From: Oscillospiraceae bacterium
GTDB taxonomy: Bacteria; Bacillota; Clostridia; Oscillospirales; Oscillospiraceae
DNA length: 46,741 bases
Assembly: GCA_017406005.1 (NCBI GenBank)
Contig: JAFQZI010000141.1
Location: forward strand, 1-46,741
Reading direction: 5' to 3'
In this document: positions 15,770 to 24,309 of the stretch, piece by piece
Position numbering within the stretch: the stretch's first letter is position 1
How the letters are laid out: each line of letters begins with the position of its first letter
Notes under the pieces: model-generated
The model's input: only the letters and a program-made list of their open reading frames with translations
The model's database searches: none
Told to the model about the DNA's origin: nothing
Program-made: the position numbers and the translations under genes

Positions 15770-16564
15770 ATGGAAGATCCGAATTTTTATCTTGAAGGTG
15801 TTGTGCGGGAAAAGGATGAGCTGAAGGACTTTGAAGGTCCACTCAGCCTGATCCTGATGCTCCTGCAGAAAAATAAAATTGAAATCAGGGATATCCGGAT
15901 ATCCGAGATTCTGGATCAGTATCTGGACTATATCGGAAAAATGCAGGAGCTGGATCTGGAAGGTTCCAGCGAATTTGTGCGGATGGCTTCCTACCTCCTG
16001 TATATCAAAACGAAGACGCTTCTTTCCGGTGAGGAGAAAGTCTCCGAACTGGAAGCCCTGATGGAATCCCTTGAGGCGCTGAAATGCAAGGATTCCCTTG
16101 CAGCGGTACGGGAGATTACCCCCCTTCTCAGCGATGCCTATAGCCAGGGAGCGCTGCTCTATTCCCGCGCACCGGAACCGGCCCCCTCATGTGCCGCGGA
16201 ATATCCATATTCCCATAAGCCGGTGGAGCTGCTGAAAGCCCTGCTTCAGCTGTTTACTTCAACGGAAGCCAGACCTCCCGAGCTGTCGCAGATTGCCCGG
16301 GCTTTGCCCCAGCGCATTGTCTACAGCATCCGTGCCAAGAGCCGCCAGATCCTTGACAGGCTCAGGATTCGCAACATCAGCCTGAACGAGCTCTATGCGG
16401 AGTGCCGGTCCAGGTCGGAGCTGGTGGCCACGTTTATCTCCGTGCTGGAACTGTGCAGCATGGGCAGCCTTGTCGTCTCCGTTTCCCGCCATGGAGACGG
16501 GTATGACCTTTCCTTTGCCGGCGGAGATATTGATGAAATTCTGGAACAGATTGAAGAATCATGA
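15770..16564 (+). CDS. scpA: Segregation and condensation protein A (kleisin)
   Basis: 264 residues. The N-terminal region F-E-G-P-L-S-L-I-L-x-L-L is the hallmark of ScpA kleisins; a low-complexity middle and a C-terminal winged helix follow. ScpA bridges the SMC head domains and binds an ScpB dimer to make the bacterial condensin that organises the replication-origin region. It starts nine bases after the protease gene and its stop overlaps scpB. Confidence 0.93.
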   Translation: MEDPNFYLEGVVREKDELKDFEGPLSLILMLLQKNKIEIRDIRISEILDQYLDYIGKMQELDLEGSSEFVRMASYLLYIKTKTLLSGEEKVSELEALMESLEALKCKDSLAAVREITPLLSDAYSQGALLYSRAPEPAPSCAAEYPYSHKPVELLKALLQLFTSTEARPPELSQIARALPQRIVYSIRAKSRQILDRLRIRNISLNELYAECRSRSELVATFISVLELCSMGSLVVSVSRHGDGYDLSFAGGDIDEILEQIEES

Positions 16565-17163
16565 TGACAAAAACATGTTCTGAATTGGAAGCTATTCTTT
16601 TTGCTGCCGGGGAACCGGTTCCGGTCAGCAGGATTTCACTGATCCTCGGTGTTCCGGAGGAAACCGTGGAAGATGCCGCCGCGGAGCTCTCAGAGGTATT
16701 CCGCGCGGAAAAGCACAGCCTTTCGGTGATCCGGATGTCGGATAAACTTCAGCTTTGTTCTTCTCCGGAATATGCTCCCGTGATAGCAAAGATCCTTGAA
16801 CAGCGCAGGCCGCCGTCCCTATCTCCTGCTGCTTTGGAAACGCTTGCCATTGTGGCCTACTATCAGCCGGTTACAGCTGCGAACATCAGTGGTATCAGGG
16901 GGGTGGACAGTTCCTATACCGTCACGTCTCTCACGGAAAAAGGCCTTATTGAAGGCAAGGGAAGGCTGGAGGCGCCCGGCAGGCCGACCCTCTACGGGAC
17001 AACCGACCTTTTTCTGCGCACCATGCAGATCAGGGAGCTGTCCGAATTGCCGCCTTTGCCGGAAATCGCCTCCACCGAAGGGATTGCCAAACTCCAGCAG
17101 GCGATAGACGCTCTGCAGCAGCAGGATCCTTCGCAGGAACAGCTGACAATAACGGAATTATAA
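16561..17163 (+). CDS. scpB: Segregation and condensation protein B
   Basis: 200 residues of paired winged-helix domains: L-E-A-I-L-F-A-A-G-E-P-V at the N-terminus and A-L-E-T-L-A-I-V-A-Y-Y-Q-P-V-T-x-A-x-I-S-x-I-R-G-V in the second domain, both diagnostic. It dimerises and binds the middle of ScpA. The start overlaps the scpA stop by four bases. Confidence 0.94.
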   Translation: MMTKTCSELEAILFAAGEPVPVSRISLILGVPEETVEDAAAELSEVFRAEKHSLSVIRMSDKLQLCSSPEYAPVIAKILEQRRPPSLSPAALETLAIVAYYQPVTAANISGIRGVDSSYTVTSLTEKGLIEGKGRLEAPGRPTLYGTTDLFLRTMQIRELSELPPLPEIASTEGIAKLQQAIDALQQQDPSQEQLTITEL

Positions 17164-17221
17164 AAGAAAAATGCAACAATAAAGGCATTCTGTTGCCCGG
17201 AGGAAATGGGGTGAAAACCGT

Positions 17222-18076
17222 TTGCTTGCCCTGAAAATCATTGGGATTCTTATACTGATCATTTTCCTCATCTGTCAGATCCGTGTCGGGGTGGATATCA
17301 GCTTTGTTGAGAAAAAGCTGGTTCTTTCCGTCAAGCTATGCGGGCTGCTTGTGCAGATCTATCCGCGTAAAAATTCAAAGCTGAAAAAACCGAAGCAGGA
17401 AGAACCGAAGCCGGAAGAGAAAAAGCCCCCGAAAGAAAAGAAGCCCAAAAAGAAAAAACCGAAAAAGGAAAAGAAAGGGCCCGGCCTTATGATCAGCGGC
17501 GATGAGATTATCGAGCTGCTGAAGAAGGTCCTGGATGGTCTGGCGAAGTTTTCGCGGGGCTTTTCTGTCGATCGCTTTCTGCTCCACTGGGTGGCAGCCG
17601 GAAAAGATCCCTGTGACACTGCCCGCCTTTTCGCCTCGGTCAATGCGATCCTGTCTTCTCTTGCACCGTATTGTGCCGAGCGCTTTCACTGCAGAAACAC
17701 CGATGTCCGGACGGATATTGTTTTTACAACCGATAAGATGGCGCTGGATTTCGGCATAGCGGTTGTTTTAAGGATCGGCGCCGTTTTTTCGATGCTCTTC
17801 ACCATCCTCTTTGGCGTCATCGGAATTCTGATCCGCAACAAGCTCTACTGGGCAAAGCTGAAGCGCACCGATCCGGAAGAATACCGCTTCCAGGTGGAAA
17901 ATCCCGGCCTTGTCACGAAACTGATCCGATCTTTGCTGGATAAGGAAAAAGAACCGGAAGGGGAGTCCGCTGAATCTCCCCCTGCTGAAGCCGATGGTTC
18001 CCGGCCGGCACTGCAGCCTCAGAATGATACGAATACTATAACTGAACAGGAAAGGAAGCCTACAAATGGAGAATGA
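17222..18076 (+). CDS. DUF2953 (YtfI-like) protein
   Basis: 284 residues: a single N-terminal transmembrane helix, a strongly basic K/P/E-rich stretch at ~55-90, then a domain with R-T-D-I-V-F-T-T-D-K-x-A-L-D-F, and a hydrophobic segment near the middle of the C-terminal half. DUF2953 proteins typically sit immediately before GerW/YtfJ, as here. The start is uncertain: TTG 17222 fits the membrane helix, but GGAGGA lies 18 bases upstream and GTG 17211 is out of frame and reads only seven codons. Function is unknown; conservation with spore formers suggests a sporulation role. Confidence 0.75.
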   Translation: MLALKIIGILILIIFLICQIRVGVDISFVEKKLVLSVKLCGLLVQIYPRKNSKLKKPKQEEPKPEEKKPPKEKKPKKKKPKKEKKGPGLMISGDEIIELLKKVLDGLAKFSRGFSVDRFLLHWVAAGKDPCDTARLFASVNAILSSLAPYCAERFHCRNTDVRTDIVFTTDKMALDFGIAVVLRIGAVFSMLFTILFGVIGILIRNKLYWAKLKRTDPEEYRFQVENPGLVTKLIRSLLDKEKEPEGESAESPPAEADGSRPALQPQNDTNTITEQERKPTNGE

Positions 18077-18458
18077 AAAAGTAAACCCGATTGGCGAGCT
18101 CATGCAGACGACGATGGAGAATGTCAAAAATATTCTCCAGGTGGATACGGTGGTCGGAGATCCGATTATTACGCCTGACGGCATTACCCTTGTACCGATT
18201 TCCAAAATCAGCATCGGTTTCGGCGGTGGCGGGGTGGAATTCGGTCCCAAACGGAAGGACGGCCCGCAGCCCTACGGCGGCGGCAACGCAACGGGCGTGA
18301 AGATTGAGCCGTTCGGTTTCCTCGTGATTAAAGACGGCGTTGTGCGTATGATCAATGTAACGCCTCCCGCCAACACCACGGTTGACAGGATCATTGACCT
18401 TGTTCCCCAGGTAATGGACCGTGTCGATGCCTTCATCGCCAAGCAGAAGGAAGAATAA
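18066..18458 (+). CDS. gerW: Sporulation protein GerW/YtfJ family
   Basis: 130 residues with N-P-I-G-E-L-M-Q-T-T-M-E-N at the start and the glycine-rich centre S-K-I-S-I-G-F-G-G-G-G-V-E-F typical of YtfJ. The B. subtilis homologue is a forespore protein needed for normal germination. It overlaps the DUF2953 gene by 11 bases. It is one of the better hints that the host forms endospores or descends from a spore former. Confidence 0.9.
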   Translation: MENEKVNPIGELMQTTMENVKNILQVDTVVGDPIITPDGITLVPISKISIGFGGGGVEFGPKRKDGPQPYGGGNATGVKIEPFGFLVIKDGVVRMINVTPPANTTVDRIIDLVPQVMDRVDAFIAKQKEE

Positions 18459-18471
18459 TCTAAACATCTCT

Positions 18472-18500
18472 GGATCCGGCAATTCCCGATTGCCGGATCC
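18472..18500. other. Perfect 12-bp hairpin without a U-tract
   Basis: GGATCCGGCAAT (18472-18483) pairs with ATTGCCGGATCC (18489-18500) around TCCCG. No T-run follows, so it is unlikely to be an intrinsic terminator. It sits 22 bases before rluB and could protect the mRNA 3' end, act as a processing site, or pause polymerase. Confidence 0.6.
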
Positions 18501-18521
18501 GCTGTTAAAGGAAACAACAGT

Positions 18522-19253
18522 ATGCAGGAACGCCTCCAGAAAATCATATCCGCCTCCGGGCTGATGTCCCGCAGGGCTGCCGAACAGCTGATCGCCGCGG
18601 GAAAAGTCAGGGTGAACGGGATTACGGCGGAACTCGGGATGAAAGCGGATCCGGAAGAGGATAATATCATCGTAAACGGGCAGCCGCTTCTTTCACGGGA
18701 GAGGCATGTCACCGTTATGCTCAACAAGCCCGCGGGGGTTGTCACCACCCTTCACGATGAACAGGGCCGGCTGTCGGTTGCCTCCCTGGTGCAGGGGGTG
18801 CACGCGCGTGTCTACCCGGTCGGCCGGCTGGATCAGTATTCCGAAGGCCTTCTCCTTCTCACCAATGACGGGGCGCTGGCCAATGCACTCATGCACCCGG
18901 CCTCCGAAATTGCAAAGACCTATCTTCTCCGCGTGCAGGGCGAGAAGCTGGAATCGGCGGTGCAGTCTCTCTCCCGTCCGATTGAAATTGACGGCCGCGC
19001 CACCTCTCCCGCACAGGTGAAACTGGTGGGGATCAGCGGGCAGGAAGCGGAGTGCCTTGTTACCATCCATGAGGGCCGCAACCGGCAGATCCGAAGGCTT
19101 TGTGAGCGTGCCGGCCTGAAAGTGCTTCTGCTCCGCCGTGTGAGCGAAGGGCCTCTCTCGCTCGGCAGCCTCACACCCGGTGCCTGGCGCGTTCTCACGG
19201 AGCAGGAGTTGTCTGAACTTTGGGCTGCCGTACAGGCGGGAGGAAAACCATGA
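18522..19253 (+). CDS. rluB: 23S rRNA pseudouridine synthase, RluB/RsuA family
   Basis: 243 residues. An N-terminal S4 RNA-binding domain (M-S-R-R-A-A-E-Q-L-I-A-A-G-K-V-R-V-N-G) is followed by the catalytic domain with Asp in V-G-R-L-D-Q-Y-S-E-G-L-L-L-L-T-N-D-G and N-R-Q-I-R-R-L-C further on. In Firmicutes the scpB-linked member is usually RluB, modifying 23S rRNA; RsuA-type specificity cannot be excluded. AAAGGAA precedes ATG 18522. The stop overlaps the next start (ATGA). Confidence 0.88.
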   Translation: MQERLQKIISASGLMSRRAAEQLIAAGKVRVNGITAELGMKADPEEDNIIVNGQPLLSRERHVTVMLNKPAGVVTTLHDEQGRLSVASLVQGVHARVYPVGRLDQYSEGLLLLTNDGALANALMHPASEIAKTYLLRVQGEKLESAVQSLSRPIEIDGRATSPAQVKLVGISGQEAECLVTIHEGRNRQIRRLCERAGLKVLLLRRVSEGPLSLGSLTPGAWRVLTEQELSELWAAVQAGGKP

Positions 19254-20506
19254 AGCAGATCGCCGGTTGTGATCTTGTCGTGATCGGAGGTGGGGCCTCC
19301 GGGCTGATGGCTGCCTGCCACGCGGCGATGGGCGGCTGCAGTGTGCTTGTGCTCGATGCAAACCGCCAGCTCGGCAGAAAACTGCGCATTACGGGGAAAG
19401 GCCGCTGCAATTTGACCAACAATTGTACGGTTCCCGAATTCATGCAGAATGTCCCCGGTGACGGGAGGTTTCTCTACAGTGCGCTCAGCCGGTTTTCCCC
19501 GCAGGATGTGATGGCGTTTTTCGAGGCCAATGGCGTTCCGTTGAAAACGGAACGCGGAGCGCGGGTTTTTCCCTGTTCCGACCGCGCAGATGATATCGCG
19601 GACTGCCTTGTCCGCCTCTGCGAGGTATACGGTGTGAAGCGTCTGAAAACGCGGGCTGACAGTGTTGTCCTTTCGGATGGGGCAGTCTCCTGCGTACACA
19701 CCGGGGAAGGGATGATTTCCTGCAGAGCAGCCTGCCTCTGTACGGGCGGCCTCTCCTATCCGATTACGGGATCTGACGGGACGGGATATAAAATCGCCCA
19801 GGCACTCGGGCATACACTGGTCCAGCCACGAGCGTCTCTTGTCCCGCTGGAGAGCGGCGATGCTTTTTGCCGGGACCTGCAGGGGTTCAGCCTGAAAAAC
19901 GTTACGCTCCGTGCTTTTGAAGACGGCAAGCTGATCTATCAGGAGCTCGGAGAAATGCTGTTTACGCATTTTGGCGTCTCGGGGCCGCTCGTGCTCTCTG
20001 CCAGTGCGCACATGCGCCGGTTTCCGTCTTCTGTTTACCGCCTGGAAATCGATTTGAAACCCGGGCTGGATGAGGAAAAACTGGATGCCCGCATCCTGCG
20101 TGATTTTGCAGCCCAGCCGAACCGTTCCCTGCAGAATGTGATGCCCGGCCTTACCGGGCGTTCCATGGCACCTGTGGTGCTTTCCCTTGCCGGGGTTGAC
20201 GGCGGCACACCGGTGCATACCGTCACACATGCCCAGCGTACTGCGATCCTGAAGACGCTGAAAGCTTTTCCCGTCTCCGTTTCGGGCATGCGCCCGGTGG
20301 ATGAGGCTATTGTCACCTCCGGCGGGATCAGCACGAAAGAGGTAAATCCCCGCACTATGGAATCCAAGATCGTTCCCGGTCTTTATTTTGCGGGGGAGGT
20401 CCTTGACCTGGATGCCTATACCGGAGGGTTCAACCTGCAGATCGCATGGTGCACCGCTTTCACGGCAGCAGGCGCGATCGTAAAGAACACCGGGAAAACG
20501 GAATAA
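19250..20506 (+). CDS. HI0933/YhiN-family FAD-dependent oxidoreductase
   Basis: 418 residues. The N-terminal dinucleotide-binding fold has V-V-I-G-G-G-A-S-G-L-M-A-A, then G-R-K-L-R-I-T-G-K-G-R-C-N-L-T-N, the family's most conserved block, and C-terminal G-G-I-S-T-K-E-V and Y-F-A-G-E-V-L-D-L-D-A-Y-T-G-G-F-N. The family's reaction is unsettled. ATG 19250 has GGGAGGAAAACC upstream and overlaps the rluB stop, which rules out the in-frame codon 30 bases earlier. Confidence 0.9.
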   Translation: MKQIAGCDLVVIGGGASGLMAACHAAMGGCSVLVLDANRQLGRKLRITGKGRCNLTNNCTVPEFMQNVPGDGRFLYSALSRFSPQDVMAFFEANGVPLKTERGARVFPCSDRADDIADCLVRLCEVYGVKRLKTRADSVVLSDGAVSCVHTGEGMISCRAACLCTGGLSYPITGSDGTGYKIAQALGHTLVQPRASLVPLESGDAFCRDLQGFSLKNVTLRAFEDGKLIYQELGEMLFTHFGVSGPLVLSASAHMRRFPSSVYRLEIDLKPGLDEEKLDARILRDFAAQPNRSLQNVMPGLTGRSMAPVVLSLAGVDGGTPVHTVTHAQRTAILKTLKAFPVSVSGMRPVDEAIVTSGGISTKEVNPRTMESKIVPGLYFAGEVLDLDAYTGGFNLQIAWCTAFTAAGAIVKNTGKTE

Positions 20507-20535
20507 AAAACAAAATATGATAAAAGGATACTGCC

Positions 20536-21237
20536 ATGAATCAGAAACATTATTCCATTGCCGTTGATGGCCCGTCGGGAGCAGGGAAGAGCTCCCTTTC
20601 CAAAAAAATCAGCGCTGCCTATCATTTTGTTTACCTTGATACCGGCGCCATCTACCGCACTGTCGGCCTCGCAGCCGGCAGGGCCGGAATAGACCGGCAC
20701 TCCGAACAGGAACTTGCCGCCATTCTTCCGGATCTCAGAATCGAAATCCGCTATGACGATTCCGGCCTGCAGCGGATGATCCTCAACGGTGAGGATGTAA
20801 GTGAAGCCATCCGTATGCCGGAGATCTCCCTCTATGCTTCGGATGTCTCTGCACTTCCGGTCTGCCGTGCTTATCTGCTGGATATGCAGCGCAGATTTGC
20901 CCGGGAGTACAACGTGATCCTGGACGGCCGCGATATCGGGACGGTCGTTCTGCCCGATGCAGATCTAAAAATCTATCTTACGGCAAGCAGTGCCGCGCGT
21001 GCGCAGCGGCGCCTGAAAGAGCTTCTGGAGAAAGGCGTTGATACAACATTTGAAGAAGTCCTGAAAAATATTGAGCTGCGCGACTATCAGGATACCACGC
21101 GGGAAATTGCTCCTCTCCGCCGGGCGGAAGACGCTGTTCTTGTCGATACCAGCGATCTGGACTTTGACCAGAGCTTTGAGGCTCTCTGTGCCATCATAGA
21201 AGAAAAGCTTCCCGTTCGCCGGGAGGCAAAGGCATGA
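20536..21237 (+). CDS. cmk: Cytidylate kinase
   Basis: 233 residues. The P-loop G-P-S-G-A-G-K-S-S at ~14-22 is followed by Y-L-D-T-G-A-I-Y-R and G-R-D-I-G-T-V-V, both diagnostic of bacterial CMP kinase, which makes CDP from CMP or dCMP. It precedes ispH-rpsA, the common cmk-rpsA linkage, and overlaps it by four bases. AAAAGGA precedes the start. Confidence 0.95.
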   Translation: MNQKHYSIAVDGPSGAGKSSLSKKISAAYHFVYLDTGAIYRTVGLAAGRAGIDRHSEQELAAILPDLRIEIRYDDSGLQRMILNGEDVSEAIRMPEISLYASDVSALPVCRAYLLDMQRRFAREYNVILDGRDIGTVVLPDADLKIYLTASSAARAQRRLKELLEKGVDTTFEEVLKNIELRDYQDTTREIAPLRRAEDAVLVDTSDLDFDQSFEALCAIIEEKLPVRREAKA

Positions 21238-23351
21238 AGGAACTTCTTGTTGCCGAAAGTGCGGGCTTCTGCTTCGGGGTGCGCCGTTCAGTCGAGATGG
21301 CGGAGACGATCCTTGCACAGTACGGCATCTGCCTGAGCTGCGGGGAGCTGATCCACAACGCCGATGTGGTCTCGGAACTGCAGGAGAAGGGGTTGCGCGT
21401 CATATCCTCGCCTTCAGAAGTCACGGCGGGGGACAGGGTTATCATTCGTGCCCACGGGGTTTCCCGCGCCGTGATTGAAACGCTTGAGGCCGCCGGAGCC
21501 GAAGTCGTGGATGCGACCTGTCCGCGTGTCAAGCACATCCACCGTATTGTCAGCCGGGCTTCCGAAGAGGGACAGCATGTCCTTGTTATCGGAATGCGAA
21601 ACCATCCGGAAGTGGAGGCAATCTGCGGATGGTGCAGTGCCTGTACGGTGCTTGAAAGTGAGGAGGAGGCTTCTGCCTGGGCTCAGTTGCATCCGGAGAT
21701 GGTCAGTCAGCCGATCTGCGTCGTCGTACAGACAACACAGACCCGAAGGTTTTTCAATAATTGCGTAAATTTATTAAAAAAAAGATGTACAAATCTTCAA
21801 ATATTTGATACAATATGTTTTGCTACGTTCACGAGGCAGAACGAAGCGGCGGAGCTTGCCGCCCGGTGTGACGCTATGGTTGTCATCGGCGGAAAGCACA
21901 GTGCGAACAGTCTGCATCTCGCCCAGATCTGTCAGGAAGCCTGTCCGAATGTTCAGTTTATCGAGCGTGCGGATGAGCTTGACAAGACAAAGCTGGCCGG
22001 ATGCAATACTGTCGGGTTGACCGCCGGAGCGTCGACGCCGTCGTGGATAATTAAGGAGGTAAGAAAAGCCATGGATGAATTGAAGGTTGAAGAAACCATC
22101 GCAGTTGAAGAAGCAACTGCAGAAAAAGCAGCGGAAGAAAAAGCACCTGAAGCAGCACCTGCTGCAGCAACACCGGCAGAGGAAGTCTCTTTTGATGCAA
22201 TGCTGGAAGAGAGCCTTAAATCAATATATAACGGAGAGAGGGTCACAGGCGTTGTCACGGGCATCAGCGGTACCGAAGTAACGGTTGATCTCGGCATGAA
22301 GTACACCGGCTTCATTCCGACTACTGATTTTACAGATGCCGGCGAAAAAGTGGAAGATAACGTAAAGCTTGGTGACGAAATTGAAGCCCTTGTTGTCAGA
22401 GTGAATGACGTTGAAGGCACTGCAATGCTCTCCAAGAAGCGTCTTGACAACATTCGATTCTGGGATGATGTTGAAGCTGCAGCCGAAAGCGGCGCTGTGG
22501 TCGAAGGCACTGTCACGGAGACCAATAAGGGCGGCGTTGTCGTCAATGTCAGAGGCGTTCGTGTTTTCGTTCCTGCCTCTCAGACGGATCTTCCCCGTGA
22601 AGCCGAACTCGGCCAGCTCCTGAAGAATACCGTCAAGCTCAAAATCACCGAAGTCAACAAGGCCCGCAAACGTGTTGTCGGCTCGATCCGCCGTGCAGCA
22701 GCCGCTCAGCGCCACGCCCTGAGAGAAGAACTCTGGAACACCATCGAAGTCGGCAAACACTACAAGGGCGTTGTCAAATCCCTCACCAGTTATGGTGCTT
22801 TTGTGGACATCGGCGGGGTTGACGGTATGGTCCATGTTTCCGAACTCAGCTGGGGCAGAATCCATAATCCTGCTGAAGTTGTAAAAGTCGGGGACGAGCT
22901 TGATGTTTATGTCATCGGGTTCGACAAGGACGCCCATAGGATTTCTCTCGGCTTCAAAGATCCCGAAGCCAATCCCTGGAAGCTCTTTACCGATCGCTAC
23001 AGTGTCGGTGATGTTGCTTCCGTCAAGATCGTCAAGCTCATGCAGTTCGGCGCTTTTGCGGAAGTTCTTCCCGGAGTCGACGGCCTGATCCATATCTCGC
23101 AGGTCGCTGACCATCGGATCGCAAAGGTGGACGATGTTCTTCATGTCGGCGATGTTGTCGATGCCAAGATCACCGCGATCGATAACGAGAACCAGAAGAT
23201 CTCCCTCTCCATCCGTGCCCTTCTCGAGCCGGTCGCCCCTGCCGAGGAAGAGGCCGAAGAGGAAGAGCCTGTTGAAGAGGAAGCTCCTGCAGAAGAAGCA
23301 GCTCCCGCAGAAGAAGCAGTCCCCGCAGAAGAGGTTGCTCCTGCCGAATAA
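21234..23351 (+). CDS. ispH-rpsA: IspH-ribosomal protein S1 fusion
   Basis: 705 residues in two parts. Residues 1-~280 are 4-hydroxy-3-methylbut-2-enyl diphosphate reductase, last step of the MEP isoprenoid pathway, with the three iron-sulfur cysteines in G-F-C-F-G-V-R-R-S, D-A-T-C-P-R-V and F-D-T-I-C-F-A-T. After an Ala/Glu linker come four S1 RNA-binding repeats (for example Y-K-G-V-V-K-S-L-T-S-Y-G-A-F-V-D-I and V-K-I-V-K-L-M-Q-F-G-A-F-A-E-V) and an acidic E/A/P repeat tail. The fusion is known in Clostridia. A consensus TAAGGAGGT and ATG inside the junction could also produce S1 alone. ispD and ispF lie further along, so three MEP genes are in the window. Start ATG 21234 overlaps cmk. Confidence 0.95.
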   Translation: MKELLVAESAGFCFGVRRSVEMAETILAQYGICLSCGELIHNADVVSELQEKGLRVISSPSEVTAGDRVIIRAHGVSRAVIETLEAAGAEVVDATCPRVKHIHRIVSRASEEGQHVLVIGMRNHPEVEAICGWCSACTVLESEEEASAWAQLHPEMVSQPICVVVQTTQTRRFFNNCVNLLKKRCTNLQIFDTICFATFTRQNEAAELAARCDAMVVIGGKHSANSLHLAQICQEACPNVQFIERADELDKTKLAGCNTVGLTAGASTPSWIIKEVRKAMDELKVEETIAVEEATAEKAAEEKAPEAAPAAATPAEEVSFDAMLEESLKSIYNGERVTGVVTGISGTEVTVDLGMKYTGFIPTTDFTDAGEKVEDNVKLGDEIEALVVRVNDVEGTAMLSKKRLDNIRFWDDVEAAAESGAVVEGTVTETNKGGVVVNVRGVRVFVPASQTDLPREAELGQLLKNTVKLKITEVNKARKRVVGSIRRAAAAQRHALREELWNTIEVGKHYKGVVKSLTSYGAFVDIGGVDGMVHVSELSWGRIHNPAEVVKVGDELDVYVIGFDKDAHRISLGFKDPEANPWKLFTDRYSVGDVASVKIVKLMQFGAFAEVLPGVDGLIHISQVADHRIAKVDDVLHVGDVVDAKITAIDNENQKISLSIRALLEPVAPAEEEAEEEEPVEEEAPAEEAAPAEEAVPAEEVAPAE
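21786..21814 (+). promoter_or_regulatory. Possible internal promoter ahead of the S1 part
   Basis: TGTACA (21786-21791), 17-base spacer, TACAAT (21809-21814), within a strikingly AT-rich patch (about 21760-21825) of an otherwise GC-richer gene. It lies about 250 bases before the internal ATG at 22071. Matches are 4/6 and 5/6, so this is suggestive only. Confidence 0.35.
22052..22073 (+). promoter_or_regulatory. rpsA: Internal Shine-Dalgarno and start codon for free S1
   Basis: TAAGGAGGT (22052-22060) is fully complementary to the 16S rRNA 3' end and stands ten bases before ATG 22071, in frame with the S1 domains. Initiation here would give a 426-residue S1 protein beginning MDELKVEE. The gene encodes W-I-I-K-E-V-R-K-A across the site, the natural IspH C-terminus. 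Confidence 0.65.
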
Positions 23352-23391
23352 GCCGCTTCGGCAAAACGGCAGTTTTCCCCTGAAACTAAAT

Positions 23392-23423
23392 AAAAACCCG
23401 CTGAATTTCTTCAGCGGGTTTTT
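23392..23423. terminator. Bidirectional terminator between rpsA and tRNA-Leu
   Basis: AAAAACCCGCTGA (23392-23404) pairs with TCAGCGGGTTTTT (23411-23423) over ATTTCT. It has A- and T-tracts on both sides, so it can end the rpsA transcript rightward and the tRNA transcript leftward. Confidence 0.92.
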
Positions 23424-23458
23424 AGGTATACAATGTGAAAAGATATCATCTGAATAAG

Positions 23459-23541
23459 TGCCGGTGGTGGGACTCGAACCCACACAGTGTTGCCACCAAC
23501 GGATTTTGAGTCCGTCACGTCTACCATTCCATCACACCGGC
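23459..23541 (-). tRNA. tRNA-Leu (anticodon CAA)
   Basis: An 83-base class II tRNA read leftward from 23541. The acceptor stem is GCCGGTG/CACCGGC with discriminator A at 23459. The anticodon stem ACGGA/TCCGT holds loop CTCAAAA, so the anticodon is CAA, reading UUG. There is a long variable arm (GTG-GCAA-CAC) and a T-arm GTGGGTTCGAGTCCCAC. The 3' CCA is not encoded. Confidence 0.95.
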
Positions 23542-23554
23542 ATCAACTTTTCAA

Positions 23555-23583
23555 AGTATATCTCATTTCAATAAAAAAAGCAA
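23555..23583 (-). promoter_or_regulatory. Promoter of tRNA-Leu
   Basis: On the minus strand: TTGCTT (23583-23578), 17-base spacer, TATACT (23560-23555), with the tRNA 5' end 14 bases further on. Confidence 0.7.
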
Positions 23584-23607
23584 GAAAAATTGAGAGGAAT
23601 TCACAGT

Positions 23608-24306
23608 ATGCTCGGAGTCATAGTCAACACAATCGCTGTCATTGTTGGCAGCACGGTCGGCCTGATCTTCAAGAAAGGAATACCGGAACGCTTTTCCAAC
23701 GCTATCATGACGGGTATTGCTCTATGCACAGTCTATATCGGGATCAGCGGCGCTTTGAAAGGGGAGAACACCATTGTTCTTATACTTTCCATGGTTCTTG
23801 GCGCAATCACCGGCACCCTTCTGGATATTGACGGTCTTCTTTCCCGCCTCGGCGGAGTGGTGGAAAAGAAATTCCAGAAGGACGGGGAACATTCCGGAAT
23901 TGCGCAGGCTTTTGTTACGGCGAGCTTGCTTTTCTGTGTCGGTGCTATGACGATTGTAGGATCACTGACAGCAGGGCTTACCGGTGATAATGAAATGCTG
24001 TTTACCAAATCCGTCCTTGATCTGATTTCATCCAGCATGCTTGCTGTCAGTCTCGGTATCGGTGTGCTCTTTTCTGCCGCATTTGTACTGGTCTTTCAAG
24101 GGGCGATTGCGCTCGGCGCCGGTTTGCTCGAAGGAGTCTTAACCACCGCTGCCATCAATGAAATCATTTGTGCCGGGTCTCTCCTGATACTCGCACTCGG
24201 GTTGAACATGCTGGGGGTCACAAAAATCAAAGTGGCCAATTATCTCCCTTCCTTTTTCTTCGCTCCCTTGGTGCTTCATCTTGTCAGCCTCATTCCCGGA
24301 ATATAG
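23608..24306 (+). CDS. DUF554 membrane protein (YdfK-like)
   Basis: 232 residues, about seven hydrophobic segments. It begins MLGVIVNTIAVIVGSTVGLIF and contains F-V-T-A-S-L-L-F-C-V-G-A-M-T-I-V-G-S and a conserved C-terminal G-L-N-M-L-G-V-T-K-I-K-V-A-N-Y-L-P, all typical of DUF554. The function is not established. ATG 23608 has GAGAGGA eleven bases upstream; the TTG six codons earlier overlaps that Shine-Dalgarno. Its promoter is not obvious; it lies head-to-head with the tRNA promoter. Confidence 0.88.
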   Translation: MLGVIVNTIAVIVGSTVGLIFKKGIPERFSNAIMTGIALCTVYIGISGALKGENTIVLILSMVLGAITGTLLDIDGLLSRLGGVVEKKFQKDGEHSGIAQAFVTASLLFCVGAMTIVGSLTAGLTGDNEMLFTKSVLDLISSSMLAVSLGIGVLFSAAFVLVFQGAIALGAGLLEGVLTTAAINEIICAGSLLILALGLNMLGVTKIKVANYLPSFFFAPLVLHLVSLIPGI

Positions 24307-24309
24307 GAA

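Noticed and set aside
17211-17234. GTG 17211 as start of the DUF2953 protein
   Set aside because: That frame stops after seven codons; the membrane helix is in the frame from TTG 17222.
22087-23450. GAAGAAGCAGCTCC-type repeats as a CRISPR or satellite
   Set aside because: They are in-frame codons for the acidic E-E-A-A-P-A tail and linker of S1; no spacer structure exists. I saw no CRISPR array anywhere.
22221-23483. 420-codon open frame opposite rpsA
   Set aside because: It mirrors the repeated S1 domains and runs through the tRNA and terminator, so it is not a gene.
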